From Echinococcus granulosus (lineage: Eukaryota > Platyhelminthes > Cestoda > Cyclophyllidea > Taeniidae): a DNA stretch of 64,000 nt. The stretch lies in NCBI RefSeq assembly GCF_000524195.1, contig NW_020170416.1:384250-448249 (forward strand), read 5' to 3'. Position numbers and translations under genes: made by a program. Position 1 is the first letter of the stretch, and each line of letters begins with the position of its first letter. Below, one piece after another: positions 11,169 through 50,300 of the stretch. Below the pieces are notes generated by a model. The model was not told where the DNA came from, did no database searches, and was given only the letters and a program-made list of their open reading frames with translations.

Positions 11169-11729
11169 ATATTGGCTTTAGCCTGATTCTCGCAGCTAGT
11201 AAATAAGCCATAAAATAAACACCAATTGTCAGGATTATTCCACCAAGTAGTAGATAGTGCTGATTGCGTAACAGGCTCCGTGTTACTGTCTCCGCCCCCT
11301 CCCTGTAGTCTTCATGCCCTTGGAATGCGCAGACGGTTGTACGGGTTGCGTTAATAAAAGGGGTACAGTTGTCACGGCTATTCGTTTATTCCTTAGGGGT
11401 TGATGTTTTCGGTTTGATGGGCCATGAGGTTAATACTTTCTGACCTCCTCTCGCCAAGGAAGTATACCCATAAAGCTATATATTACAATTGATCCGAAGG
11501 CGGTAACTTTATCAAAATGGAGACAAAGAAGAAACACCCAACTCCAACACCCACCAACGACCAATAAACCGATAATCACTCATGCTATTGGATTCCATTT
11601 ATCATATCGCAAAACTGTTCTGCCAATGAAATGCCCTCTCAAAATGCACCAATCCCATTGCCACTTCTTCAGTTTTGATTGGTTCCTATAAGCGATATCG
11701 ATATTCACCACCTTCTCCATCATAAGCAT
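11169..11729 (-). other. Unrecognised membrane-protein gene or pseudogene with an in-frame TGA
   Basis: Minus strand. From ATG 11729 a frame encodes 49 residues (starts MLMMEKVVNIDIAYRNQ, ends RYDKWNPIA), then a TGA at 11582-11580. The same frame resumes for 49 more hydrophobic residues (VIIGLLVVGGCWSWVFLLCL and VTAFGSIVIYSFMGILPW) to TAA at 11432-11430. A separate exon-like segment, 11377-11169, follows a TAG acceptor and ends at a strong GTAAGT donor. It encodes a Cys-containing region with two N-glycosylation sequons (NCT, NAT), then a membrane segment (LLLGGIILTIGVYFMAYLL) and basic ARIRLK. Topology suggests a multi-pass protein with a glycosylated loop. Intron phases between segments were not reconciled. 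It could be a live gene with unrecognised splicing, a pseudogene, or read-through. No family was recognised. Confidence 0.35.
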
Positions 11730-12465
11730 CCAAGCAAGAGATTCTGAGGATTTGAGGAAGCCTTATTAAGAAAGTACTTAATAATGTATTATTGCTGGCC
11801 AGGTTTTTTAGCGTAAAATTGCATCTTTTCATCTTTTAAACCACAGTTTTCATAGAATAAATGATTTTCTGGTTTCTCCTGTTTAACAATTATCTTTTCT
11901 GACAGAAATAATTACTGTAAGTTGCCAAGCTCAATCCATCGCGCAACAATTCCCAAATTTTAATTATTGCAGCAGAAGTGTACACAAACCCAACACCATT
12001 TGGCAATGCCAGTGCAAGTGGAGCTGCTGCTATGGATCGTAGACAGAGCTTACACTCCGTTACGGAGGACTGATATGCAGGCGGCTAGTACCTGAGTCGT
12101 TGCTGTACTTCGATCGTTTGATCACGCACGAGTCATCCATGGTCTATGATACTGTGGCACGACTGACCCACGTCTGTGAGCACAAAAACCCAATTTAAAT
12201 GCATTAAATAATGTTCATCTTTAACCTTTGCGAATAAAACTCAAAAACCCTAGGTTGTCATCCCCTTGAACCCAAATAAAATCTTTCCGCATCCAGGTCT
12301 CTTTTCTTACTGACTTGGGTAAAGGGGAGAAAGCAAAGCAAAAATAAGTCTATTTTTCCACAAGCTTAATAGATTCTTAATATAAAAGAACTGAGTATTT
12401 TGGTCAAATGGATATCCCTCCCCACAGCCATGGAGGTTTATCCAAAAGCTACAAACAGCGGCACA
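11730..12465. other. Intergenic, nothing recognised
   Basis: Lies 3' of the E2 gene and 5' of the unresolved membrane-protein gene. It is AT-rich with no coherent frame. It should hold the E2 3' UTR, but no AATAAA was assigned with confidence. Confidence 0.4.
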
Positions 12466-13947
12466 TTATTTTTTGTCCTTTTTGGAAACCTTAAATCCCT
12501 TGCTTTTATTGTCCGACCCACTTTTCTTGCTCTCTTTACTCTTTTTTCCCTTCTCCGAATTTGCTGAGGCAGAAGGAGTTGATTGCTCTGGACGGCTCTC
12601 CGCGAACCACGCATACCTAATGGTCCACTCCCGAGCCATTGTCTCAAATTTTGTTCTTGAGTTTTCCATCATAATTGCAATCTGTGGATTTACTGCGTTC
12701 TCAGCCATAGGAAAGGCCATCAGTGAAAGAATAGACAGGACTACTAGGAAAGGTGAACTCACACTTGGAACCCAAAACCTACTCTTCGCTATAGTAATTC
12801 GAGGAGTCCAACCATTTCGCAGTATGTCAAGGCAAATCTCTCCATATTCTGTGATATTTGGATGGAAAATTGAGGTCTCGAAAATTACTGCAGGTGGGCT
12901 CCGAGGAAAATCTTCAGGAAATCTGATGGCCAATATGAACCTTCCTCCTTCGTAAGGGGAATCGGGCTAAAGCAGATTGGCTTTTAATGTCTACCCCTCT
13001 TACCGGACCATTTATTCGGGCATTCCATATGAAAACTGGCCAAGTGAAAATAATGTATTACTTTCCTACCGTTATTTGGGTCTGGAATTGTGATGGTGCA
13101 ATATTCGAGTTTATCCTGCTGTACATCATAGAACTCCTAATTTTGTGGTCATTTAAAAATTGTTATAAGTTAAACTTTTCTAATTCTGGATGAAGGATCC
13201 CACGGATATAGACAATGGTCCATTCCCAGATCCACAACCGTCACACGAGATCTAGGCAATAACTTAAAGTAGATACACGGTCACAAGGCAGCACTAAATT
13301 AGAATTATTAAACCATTCCGAGTAATTGGCCTCTCGTGGTGCAAAATTGGCTTCCATTGATGGGTTTATTCAACAAAGTAATCCAAAAAAAAATAGAAAT
13401 GATCTGTGGTGCTGTGGTCGAAAAATACTTGTGGCATTACTTATTAAGGTGCAAATCCAGCCAGAATTAAACAGAATTAAACAGAATTAAAATAGTCCGA
13501 TTGTGATCATCTGGGGTTCCCAGTGTGTGCTGAACCTTACGGCAAATGCGAATGTAACGTATGACCTATTTCAATGCCATGTTTTAAAAACAGTTGCAAA
13601 TAATCCCAACTTTTTTGCAATAGTAACCAAAACACCCCATCTTAGCCATTTAAGAGGATTAGATCCAAGTAATTTTACTTGTGGCTGCAGTTAAATAAAA
13701 GCTTTCGATGCTACCATCCATCCACCAATAATATCACTAGTATATATTGTGTGCAGTGAATTGTTTAACAAAAGCACAACTAATCTCTTTAATTTTGGAG
13801 TATAATGTGATGTTTTAAAATGTGCTTGATAACCTTGAAAAATTGTTTTAAGTCTCTTCTTTGTTGGAGCGTTTTCGACGGTAGCGGCGGCACTTTGCGC
13901 GTGTGGGTTGGGTTCATGCTGGCTCTTACTGGGATTTTGTTCCTCAT
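12466..13947 (-). CDS. E2 ubiquitin-conjugating enzyme, UBE2D/E-like, with Lys/Ser-rich tail, five exons
   Basis: Exons on the minus strand: 13947-13834, 13136-13070, 13035-13004, 12966-12783 and 12743-12466, giving 224 residues. The introns are 697, 34, 37 and 39 nt, all GT..AG with matching phases. The enzyme accepts ubiquitin from E1 and passes it on with an E3. Visible features are the N-terminal helix QQRRDLKQFFKEF, NNVFIWNARINGPPDSPYEGG, the HPN motif (106-108), catalytic Cys116 in GEICLDIL, WTP (124-126) and the C-terminal helix FETMAREWTIRYA, which is closest to UBE2D/UBE2E. About 25 basic residues precede the core. A tail of about 40 residues rich in Lys and Ser (SKESKKSGSDNKSK) follows it, which plain UBE2D lacks. 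The start ATG was chosen because only that frame reaches the next exon in phase 0. The gene is head to head with the Src-type kinase. Confidence 0.88.
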
Positions 13948-14002
13948 TCACTAGCTATTTTTACTCCTTTTCTTCTTTCACAAATGTTGCCTGACTCAAG
14001 AC
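13948..14002. promoter_or_regulatory. 55-bp divergent inter-start region shared by E2 and Src-type genes
   Basis: The E2 start codon (13947-13945, minus) and the kinase start codon (14003, plus) are only 55 bp apart. The spacer is AT-rich with a pyrimidine tract (CTCCTTTTCTTCTTTC) on the plus strand and ends CTCAAGAC before the kinase ATG. A TAG precedes the E2 ATG on the minus strand. No TATA or CCAAT box is seen. Either the 5' UTRs overlap, or at least one mRNA is trimmed by trans-splicing. Confidence 0.6.
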
Positions 14003-41030
<27,028 letters not shown>

Positions 41031-44000
41031 GCAAGCCCTCTAAGGAGGGATGTAAAAAAAAGAGGAAAGTGAAGTGGAACGACTATTTTCCATGTGCCAT
41101 TATTTTTCTGTTTGTGTGTATTCTCCATCACTCTCGCGTGTGTTCTCTTGTATTTAATCCTACCACCATCACTACTTCCACCAACTCCAAACAGCTCTCA
41201 TGACATTTGATCGACTAAAAGTTGGAATTGATTTTTATCGGGGTCGCTCTGTTACAGTCTGGACGGGGTTGCAAGGACTTTGTGGCGTGGCTCAGTTCCC
41301 ATTCTTGGAAGCAATCCCAGTTCTTCTGTTGGTGGATCTCCGAAGACCGGATTTCTTTCTTCTATGACGCTTTTCGTGGACGGGAACCTCTCTTGGCGAA
41401 GTAGTGAACGCTGGCATGGTCTTTGCTGGAGGCAAACAGGTTCTAGGCATACCCCGTAGTGGTTGCTACTCCCGAAGGCACTGCTAGGCAGACGAGTCGG
41501 ACTGGAAGGTCAGTGGCATAGATAAGGTGGACGGAGATCGAATCATGACAGGCTGCTATGCTCAAGCTCAGTAATGATGTGCAACAGGTGGTTCACCGAA
41601 ATCTGCAAAGTTCACAAATGCTTCTAGGCCCTGAAGTTTTTTCTTGCTAAAAAATCACTTCATGGGCTCCGTTCTATTCTCTTGAATGCTCTGGAGATGG
41701 TTGACTCGGAACGGTAGTCACTGTATCAGTGGTGATTATCTTCCAACTTGCGGATGATGCTTTGATATGGTGTGTTCGCGGAACGGATCGATACTGCTGC
41801 GAAGACACCACCTTCAGAAATTAAAAAGGACCGTTGGATGAAAGGAGGGTGTGGCTCACTAATTTACTCAATTTTGCTGATTCAAGCTAGAAGTTCCACT
41901 CTTGTAGGCGGTCTCAGACTTGAGGCGAGCCAGGTGCTAAGAGGCGGGTCAGAGGTAAAACCAAGGCGGTGGATGTTGTAGTTATGGTAAGAGCTAGATG
42001 TGGTGAAAGGAGGTGGATACAGTTATCCAGTCATCCATCCTGCATTTATCTTTTATCCATCCAGCCGTCCTCCCATTCTGTACCCATCGCATATCCATTC
42101 ATCCGTCCGTTCATCTATTGTGTGTCTATCCGTATATCCCATCTCCATCCCCCATCCATCCATAATCATCCATTCATCATCTATCCATCCATTCATCCCG
42201 CCACCAAACCTCCCTCACCCACCCCGTATCCATCAATTCACTCAACCGTTCCGTTTCCATCCATCCCGCATCATCCAATAATTCCGTATCTATCCATCAA
42301 TTCATTCTGTCTTTATCCACCCCGCATCCATCCATTTATTTTTTCTCCATCCAAGAAAAGAGTTCGACGTTTATCCAAAATGTGGCAGCACTGGACCGCT
42401 TGAAGCAGCTTAAAAGGCCAAGGAATTTGGATGAATTAAGCGAAAACCCACACTTTCCTAGATTCCTTTGTCAGTCGAATTTAGCGCATGGAAGCAAGGA
42501 ACGATGGAAATTGTGGGGCAATAGCAACGATTATTCAATGCATGTGAGCTAGGCAAAAGTTTATTCACTTGTCAATGTTTTAGGACGCACAAATGCGGGC
42601 CTCGAGGCTCCTTTACCGCATCGCATCATAAAATTCTTTAGCATCAATCCAGCACTACTGGATCCTCTTTCAAGACGCAAGGGGATTTCTGTTGTGGTTT
42701 AATTACGGTCCTCGGGTCCCTCTTCTAGCCTTCCTTGGTGCCGGTTGTTGACGTAAACTAACCGATATGACTGAAGTGGGGATCCTCTGTGTGATAACAA
42801 CAACACTTGAGGTGTGACTGATGGCTCCACAACACCCCCACCTTGTTGTTTAGGTCAGCAGAAATTCAGGATAAATCAAGGGGTCCTCCTTTATTATCCT
42901 CTGCAGTTATCGCACTGGGAAGCAGCGCTTTTTGTTCCGCTTTTCTTTCCTCCTTGTTACTACCACCGATCGCCGTTGATGCGCAATCACAGGAACGGTC
43001 TGCCATATGTTCCGCATCATTTTTCGCCCCTAAAATGCATCCCCTCATGCTGCTACCCTGAAAATGGGGTTTGGTTTTGGATACAGCAGTCGGAGTAAAT
43101 AATTGCTGATCCGTTTTAATCATCTGGCCAGACTAGTGGGAGGGCGGAAGAGAGTTGGCCAGTGAGGACTTGTCTACCAGACAGCCTTGGTGGGAGCAGT
43201 CGTCTACTCTGAAAAGTACACGGACACAGCGTGGGCGGGTGGAGGCGGAAGGCAATGGAAGTGAAATCGATGCGCACACGCGCACTCGTGAGAGTCACCC
43301 AACACCCAAACAAAGCTGCAAAAAATCGATGAAATGTACTCAATCCCTAGAGGGTAGAAAGTAGGGGGCTGCAAATCGCTAAAAATCGTTGCCATGACAG
43401 CGTTGCTCAACGATGGAATGAACCAACTACAAGAGCACTTAGCATCACCGTGGTTGTGGCGGGTGGGAGGATACTTTCTCCAATTTTCATCCTCTCGTCG
43501 CACAAGGCACGAAGTCCACGCAGCATTTTGTGGTAAAAGACAGGCAAGATACTTCACCTCTATTATCTTTTAAACTAGTTTTTGCTATCGTAAAAAACAC
43601 TGACAGCAGACCAAAAGGATGATAAATGAACATGTCGCCAGCTGAAGGTTTGACCCTTCATGTAGTTGCTTTTCACAGCTTTAACTAGGTTATTATTGTC
43701 TGCATTCTAAACACTGACATTTAGCTATAAAATTGCAGTCTAGAAATTGCCATTCCTCCTTTAAATGTTGCTAGGTTCACCACACACCTTTTTAAAACCC
43801 TTAGAGTACAAAACTGGAGAAAATCCCCTAAATTCGACCGGCCTTCCCCCAAGCAACATTTTTCTAGGTGTTGCGAGACCACCTCCTTTTTTTACTGAGA
43901 TTGCGGTATTTTCGATTGAACATTTTTTAATGTTTTTGCTTACAACAAGAAAAAACAAGCCCAAGACACAACAGATAATGTAAAATTTAAATTGAAGAGG

Positions 44001-44223
44001 AAATGGAGGGGAGTTTAGCTTACCTTGGTTGAAATGGAATTGCGGATGGACAATTGAAATCAATTTTAGCCCCCGCGCGTTAAAAACTTCCAAGTCTGCG
44101 CTAATTTTTCATCCCCTATTAACAAATGCATTTTTGTGAGAAGCGCAGTATTTTTATGTAGAGGTATTTTCGCAATGTCTTAATTATTTACGCATTTGGA
44201 GTCGTACTACCCCTTTTTTTCAG
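41031..44223. other. 3' flank of the Src-type gene; no gene recognised
   Basis: Contains the kinase 3' UTR and a CATC repeat (below). No conserved coding frame was seen on either strand. A clear poly(A) signal was not assigned. Confidence 0.45.
42015..42355 (+). repeat. Degenerate (CATC)n repeat about 1 kb past the Src stop codon
   Basis: Dense TCCATCC, CATTCATC and TATCCAT words for about 340 bp. A much shorter stretch of the same kind occurs near 61417-61450. Open frames across it have only repeat-encoded composition. Confidence 0.75.
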
Positions 44224-44362
44224 TCTGCAGTTTCAAGAACCGTGGGACCTTCCTCATGCGGAATGCGATGAAAAAGAGGAAGCGAGAGGAAGCGAACTTT
44301 AGTTCTGCTTCAGTTGCTGCTACCTCCATCGCTTGGGAGTGGAAAAAAGTGGGTAATTTTTG
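44224..44362 (+). other. Exon-like ORF with a nuclear-localisation-like basic cluster
   Basis: A TTTTTTTCAG acceptor precedes and a strong GTAAGC donor follows a 139-nt segment open in one frame. It reads CSFKNRGTFLMRNAMKKRKR and then EEANFSSASVAATSIAWEWKK. The KKRKR cluster would fit a nuclear protein. No neighbouring exon with matching phase was found and no family recognised. A chance open frame is possible at this length. Confidence 0.35.
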
Positions 44363-47300
44363 GTAAGCCAGTTATAAAAGCATCCATTTGAGGTAGTTTT
44401 TCGCACCTACCAACATAAAATGGGTGATTAGTTGGGTTAAATTTATGCACAAAGCTAATTTCGATGGTGACGTTGACTTCAGACCTGCACTCTGTCCGGA
44501 ATCAAGTGCTACCTACGAACGCTGTGCAGCATTCGATGCCTTCTCGTGGTAGTAACCCCGGGCCGCGATGTGATTGGCTAAGGCCTAAAGTAGAATGAAA
44601 CCGTCAAGAACCGCCTAAAGTCTTGTAAGTAACTCACTCTGGGCTGCAGGAGGCTTAACTATCCCTCAATTTCAAAGGAGTACGTTTTAATCAATCCAGT
44701 TAACCCTGCCAATCCTAGTATAACTGACATTCGGTGTGAATATGCTTTCAAAAGTTATTGGGCGATTTAGTGATGCTATAAATATTGCTCCGAATTCGTT
44801 TTTGACTTATGAATGGGCTTTGTAGCGCAGTTACCAAATTGTAGTGCGCTTTGTGGAGTAAACTACTGCCTTGGTATAAGTAGTAAGATTTACCCAGACG
44901 CTTACTAGAGTAACCTAAAATTGATTGCGTCATAATCGGTTGGCATATTAGCAGGTGGATTTCGAAACTCACATCATAGAAGCTAATTTGTTTGATCTGA
45001 CAGGGGTCACATTAATTTTACTAAACAATATTCAGTGAGGAAAAAAATACATATCTTTGCGATCCAATACGCCACAGACTAGTCCCCAGTATCTTTTCCG
45101 ATTGTACAATTTAGTGAGTTTGGAATCTGTTGTCAAAAATAACTAGAAAAAACATTATTTAATTGCATTGATGGGTAATTTAAAAGTTCCGCTAGCTAGG
45201 AATCGTTACTTTGAATGTCATTTACGCGACCTTGAAAGGACAGTTGCGTGCTAGCGTGTGTGTGGCCTTTGTGGACCGCATGCCATCTAGTGTGGTGTCT
45301 CACTTTTTTGGCAAACACAATAGTCCTTCGGAAAAAAACAATTTCACTCTTTGAAGAAGCGCTCTAATGTTGTGGACTGGCAGTAGGTCATCCTTTTTCT
45401 GCTTTTGAAGGGGACAAAATGGTAAGGCAAATTTGTAATTACCATGGGCTTTGATTTTTCCTACAATTATTAACTTTCCAGCAGTACATTAGCGTGCCTA
45501 GATTATTTTACTTTAGTTTAAAGATTGCAGAAAAGCGTTTAGGCTTCCAGCGATTGGCATAATGTCTTAAGCCACAGTTCTTTACAAACACAATTATGAG
45601 TTGCTACTGTCCACTTCTATTGTCTTCTTATTTTACTTCGAGTTTAAAATTCCTTTCCATGCCAGGAAAGTTGATGACACTTAGCAGTCCAACCCTGAGA
45701 TAGTGTTTATGATTTCAGGCTACCTTGTAATGACTTCTACAACTTTTATGAGTGGTTTTTTTGTCGTTGGCGTTCTGCCTCTTCTGAACTTTAATAACAG
45801 GCTTCTTTTGGATACCCCCACGCCTTTAAAAGTCTTTAGGAGAATAATTAAAGTGATAAGGTACTGTTTTTAAAGTGCTTTGCCGAAAACTTGGAGAGCA
45901 CCTTCCCGATTCTGCTGGAGACATGCGGGACAGCGGCGAGCCAATCAGAGATCAGGATTGCTAATTAGCTGGAAAATTGGTTTTTCTGGGAGGTACCACT
46001 ATCACCCAGAGGCTTGAACATTCCTCCTGGAAAGGGGCCCATTGGCTTGCCTATCCTCAGTATTTGTATGCACAATTTTGTGGAGGAAGAAAAAAGATCT
46101 TTAATTTGTTTTTGCCAGAACTTACTAAATTACATCCCCCCCCCCCCCCCTATTTCTCGCATCCTTGATTGCAGGTCTGATGAAATGTAGGAAGGTAATG
46201 CTTGCTCCAGCGTATGTTTTTATTCCTCAGTCCTTTTGGTCTTCGTGGGCTGTACTCCCGCTTGGTAACATAGGGATCTAATTTTCCAGGCTCCCAGCCC
46301 TTCTGTCGGTTGATAAAAGACCTTCAGGGAGGGATCGGGGCGCTGCAGTTGCGGTATTGCTAAGTCAATTATAGGTTATCCCAAAACAAAACAGAGGATC
46401 ATAAATTATGGGTGGTATGACAAGACTATACCCGAAATAGCCATACCAGTCGCCAATACACCCTTTGACTCTCTGATTTAAGTGGAAACAACCGGAATGT
46501 GGGACGATCATTATGTCGGCTAGGATCTAAATAAAGAAGGCGTCTGGAAGTTGCTAATGGCTCCCTACAGACAAGTGGGTAGAGGCCTAAATAAAACGTC
46601 AATACTGGGATTTCTTCCGGTGCTGAAAGAGGAAGGAAGTGGATCAGTGGTGCAAAAAGGCGCCAGAAAAGGTTTTAATGATTACAGTTGTTTTGCAATC
46701 CTAATGAAACAAATTTTAAAGCAGCTTTTAGGTGTGGAACGACTTCTAAACTTTTTGTGGTTGCCAGATAGGAAGCTATAACACCACTTTTCCCCACTTC
46801 ACATTTTTAGGTAGTCTAAGGTAACAAGGAGTAGTGTTTATTTACCTTTTGGGTTATCGGAAGTTACCCTTTAAAATACAAATCACATAAGCAACTACGC
46901 GTTCCGCTTTGTTTTGATGTATCACTTTTACTAAATCATGGATTCACACATTCAACGGTGGGGGAGGGGGGAAGGGTGTTTCATGTAGATTTGTCGGCGG
47001 AACAAGTCTTTCCACCGCTAACCACGCACCGATCAGAATGACTCATTCAGCGCTATCCAGGATGAGCCAGCCTGCCCTTCCGATTCACAGTACAAAATGC
47101 AGGTTATTTAACTAATCAACTTTGGCCGGGGGGGGGGGGGCGGAAGGCTGGGCAAAGGAGATGCAAATGGAGTGTGGCTCTGCTTTTCCTTTCGCACCAC
47201 CTCGTAGGTCTGGTTACCACGCCAAACAGCCGGGATCAAAGCACTTTGCCGTATAGCACAGCCGAAAGCGGCTTCAGAGTCGCCTCCCCAGACAGTCATA

Positions 47301-50300
47301 AATTTTGTCCCAGATGTGGGTAATAAAGTGGAACAGAGGAGGACGAGAGAGGGGGAGAGAGGTTGGACTAGTGCTTTAAAAGCACCTTGCGTAACAACAT
47401 TTCTCACTGCTTCGCTGCTACTACTGTATTTGGCCCCATGCCGACGACCTTGAACAGTAGGGAGGGAGTCTGATTGAGCGGTTAAAATGGCTGTTTGGTT
47501 TTGAGGATTGCAACACCTGCCCCATCTGTCTAGCAAATGTTAAAGTGGATAAACTTTTCTTGATCACTCTATCAAAGTTGATGCAACGCTGTTCAAGGTC
47601 AAACGATGCGAAGGGGACTTCGGTTGCCATAGTAAGCAGTAGTCCCTTAAATAAATAGAGAAGTGATATTTTGGACAAATATTGCAAAAACCACTCTTCT
47701 ATGGCACCATACTTTAGTTGACATTGTAAATAGCAGCCATTAAGTCAATTTTTAACTCCAAAGTCCCTTTACTATTGATCTTAGCTGTCAGGGGCACAGG
47801 GCTACACTGACATCACCCCTCACGAGTCGATCAATCGACACGGAATGTTGTCAAAGCTACAGCCTGTGTAACCTTTACTCCACCGAGTTTTTTTGCCCAC
47901 TATGGCATTCACACAATTGCCTGAATCACAAATCAACCTGACCTCAGAAGGGGACACGAGGGAGAGGGGTGGTAGTACACATACACGAAACCTCACAAAG
48001 CACCGCAGCATCTCCACTCTACAGTGCTAATTAGCCTCATTCGTTCCCCACGAGCTTTGTGCGCATTTCAAAGGGCACATGAAAGATAATCTGGCCACAC
48101 AAACAAAAAAAGAGGCTTTTGTAAGCACTATAACCTTGACGCGATTGCCTCGTCCGAGAGAACACGTTTTATGGCTTTACCTGTCTGACGTAAGTAAATA
48201 GTACACGGCTGCAAGACAATCTCTCAATTTAAATTACCCCGTGGTTGCATAGCTGAAAATCAAATTTTTTGTTGCTGCTTCCATTAGAAGGCATGGGTGA
48301 CCTTGAAATAGCCAATGGAAACTCGACTGAATCATAGGATTTTTGGATGGAGAATTTTGTTAGAATATGAATTTATCTAATCAGTTTGTGAGACTTCTAG
48401 CCTTAGCAATTGCTGAGGTGGAGTTAACCACTTTTTCACCTAAAATAGTTCATTGATCCCGAAAAAAATAGCTGGGTCTCATTTCCTATTGGTCAGCTGT
48501 GTTTGCTGCCATTGGTGGACGCGTGGCCTTGAAGTCAGCCGACAACGCGGAGCCGGGCGAAGGATGTGATTCAGTGTTTGAGTTTGGGGTTAATAGATTT
48601 TGTTATCTGGTTTCGCTTCCTCAGTGGGCGTTTTCTCATTTAGACAGTCGATATGATTGCGTCTGGAGGGGTATGTTTATTTTTTCTGTTGCTGCAGCAA
48701 TGGCTTTTTTTGGAGGTAGCAAAAATAGGAAGGTTTAGAAAAAGACAAAGGCACTTTGTTTCTTTCATAGGGTAGAGGTTGTAAAAAATAACGCTTTTTC
48801 GTTTTCCTACCATTACCCCATTAAAGTCTGGTCGATGCATATTTATCGAGTTTGAAACACGTAAACCCGTAGTTTTTCCCCATACGGGTCGTTTTCCACA
48901 TTCTGATCTGACAATTGTGAAAGCATCAACCCTTCTGAACGAAACCATCACTCATTTCAATTGCTTGCTAAAGTGACCAAGAAGTACTGAGAAGATTTAC
49001 GCCATTTTCTTGATTTTAGTAGACTTTTAAGTGATTCTGAGGTCCATCTTTTACCAAAGTTGTCATGGGATTTTTAAAATGCCTTCGGGTGAAAATTAAC
49101 TATAAGAACCAAAGCTTAAATTAACTTTTGAGTTCGAAAATCAACTGACCAATGGTTGTTGTTAAAGAGCTAAGAATATGATTGGGTACAAATTAACGTA
49201 AATTCGAAGGGGAAAATTCCTTAGTTTGGCAGAGAGATCCCTCTAATTAGTGTTTGCTTCTCATTTGCTAGCCATTTTTGACAGAAAATCGATATAGTCG
49301 ATATTGGGACTGCATATTCGCAAAATATGTAGATGATCTCGGTGGTTCCGGGCGAATTGTACACTGTTTTAAAGAAGAGCAGGAGCTATTTGCGATATCG
49401 ACACAGACTTTCAAAACAATAAACAAGTGATTTGGAGGGTGTCTCACCCTCTGACCACCGCTATAACCACTGCAGCCCTAGCTTAGCGCCCCTAAGCTAC
49501 CCAGTTCTACAAGTAGCTGAGCAATGGGCATACAGGAGGACTGGGCGACCAGTCGTATGTGTGGTAGCATGAGCAGAGTTTCATTTCACCGTCGTAGAGG
49601 AGTTGAAAAAGTCCTCATATTTAAATGTACTAGATGCTCGAAATTGCTGAAAGCATGATTAAGGAGGTAGTATATATTTAGCAAATTTATCCACGACAAT
49701 CGTAGAGGACTAGGCTTTGAACAATTTCTGTCATCTCCTGAACGAATTTTTTTGACTCATTGAAAATGTAGAACAAAAAGCCTCTTTCTGCCTCTTTTGG
49801 CAGCGATTTTTGACTAGTCCAACGATTTGTGTCCACATTACCGAGTTAATGGGCATTCAACCTTAGTTTCAAGAAAAAAAATAATTAAAAAGAAAGATTT
49901 TTTGGAAAATTACTGTTAAGTTTAGGTATCTGCGAGGTTTTCATTAGAATAACGAATATATAAGTTATTTTATTTAAGTACAAATGGATCGGACGACCAA
50001 ACTAGACTAGACTAGGTTAGGCTAGACCATGGGCCGTGACGTGATAGACTAAAAATACTGGTAAAGCTTCCTACGTCCACTTTGCGGTGGGTCCATTACA
50101 TCCCTTTCAGATTTCCTTTCTCAATGGGAAAAAAAGGGATGCCAAAGTAGCAATAAGGAAGGAATATTCTCTGGTTAAAATAACTTGCGTAGCAACTTAC
50201 TGAATAGGACTTAAGTAGCATGAGAGTCCCACAAATCTGGTGCCTACCACCATCATAGAGGTAGTATTTCAAGAGCCTGTAAAAAAAGTTCCACAGTGGT

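Noticed and set aside
13461..13490. Three copies of ACAGAATTAA
   Set aside because: A short 10-bp tandem microrepeat inside E2 intron 1; no CRISPR-like spacers and no evident function.
13691..13951. Minus-strand frame beginning with the GTG at 13951 as the E2 N-terminus
   Set aside because: It starts with GTG, has a stop just upstream, and cannot join the next E2 exon in phase. The overlapping frame from ATG 13947 does.
41969..42403. 144-codon plus-strand frame rich in HPSIHP-like units
   Set aside because: Translation of the CATC repeat; no conserved domain and repeat-driven composition.
44560..50064. Short similar words GGGCCGCGATGTGATTGGCT and GGGCCGTGACGTGATAGACT
   Set aside because: About 20 bp of partial match between two loci, with unrelated flanks; too short to call a repeat family.
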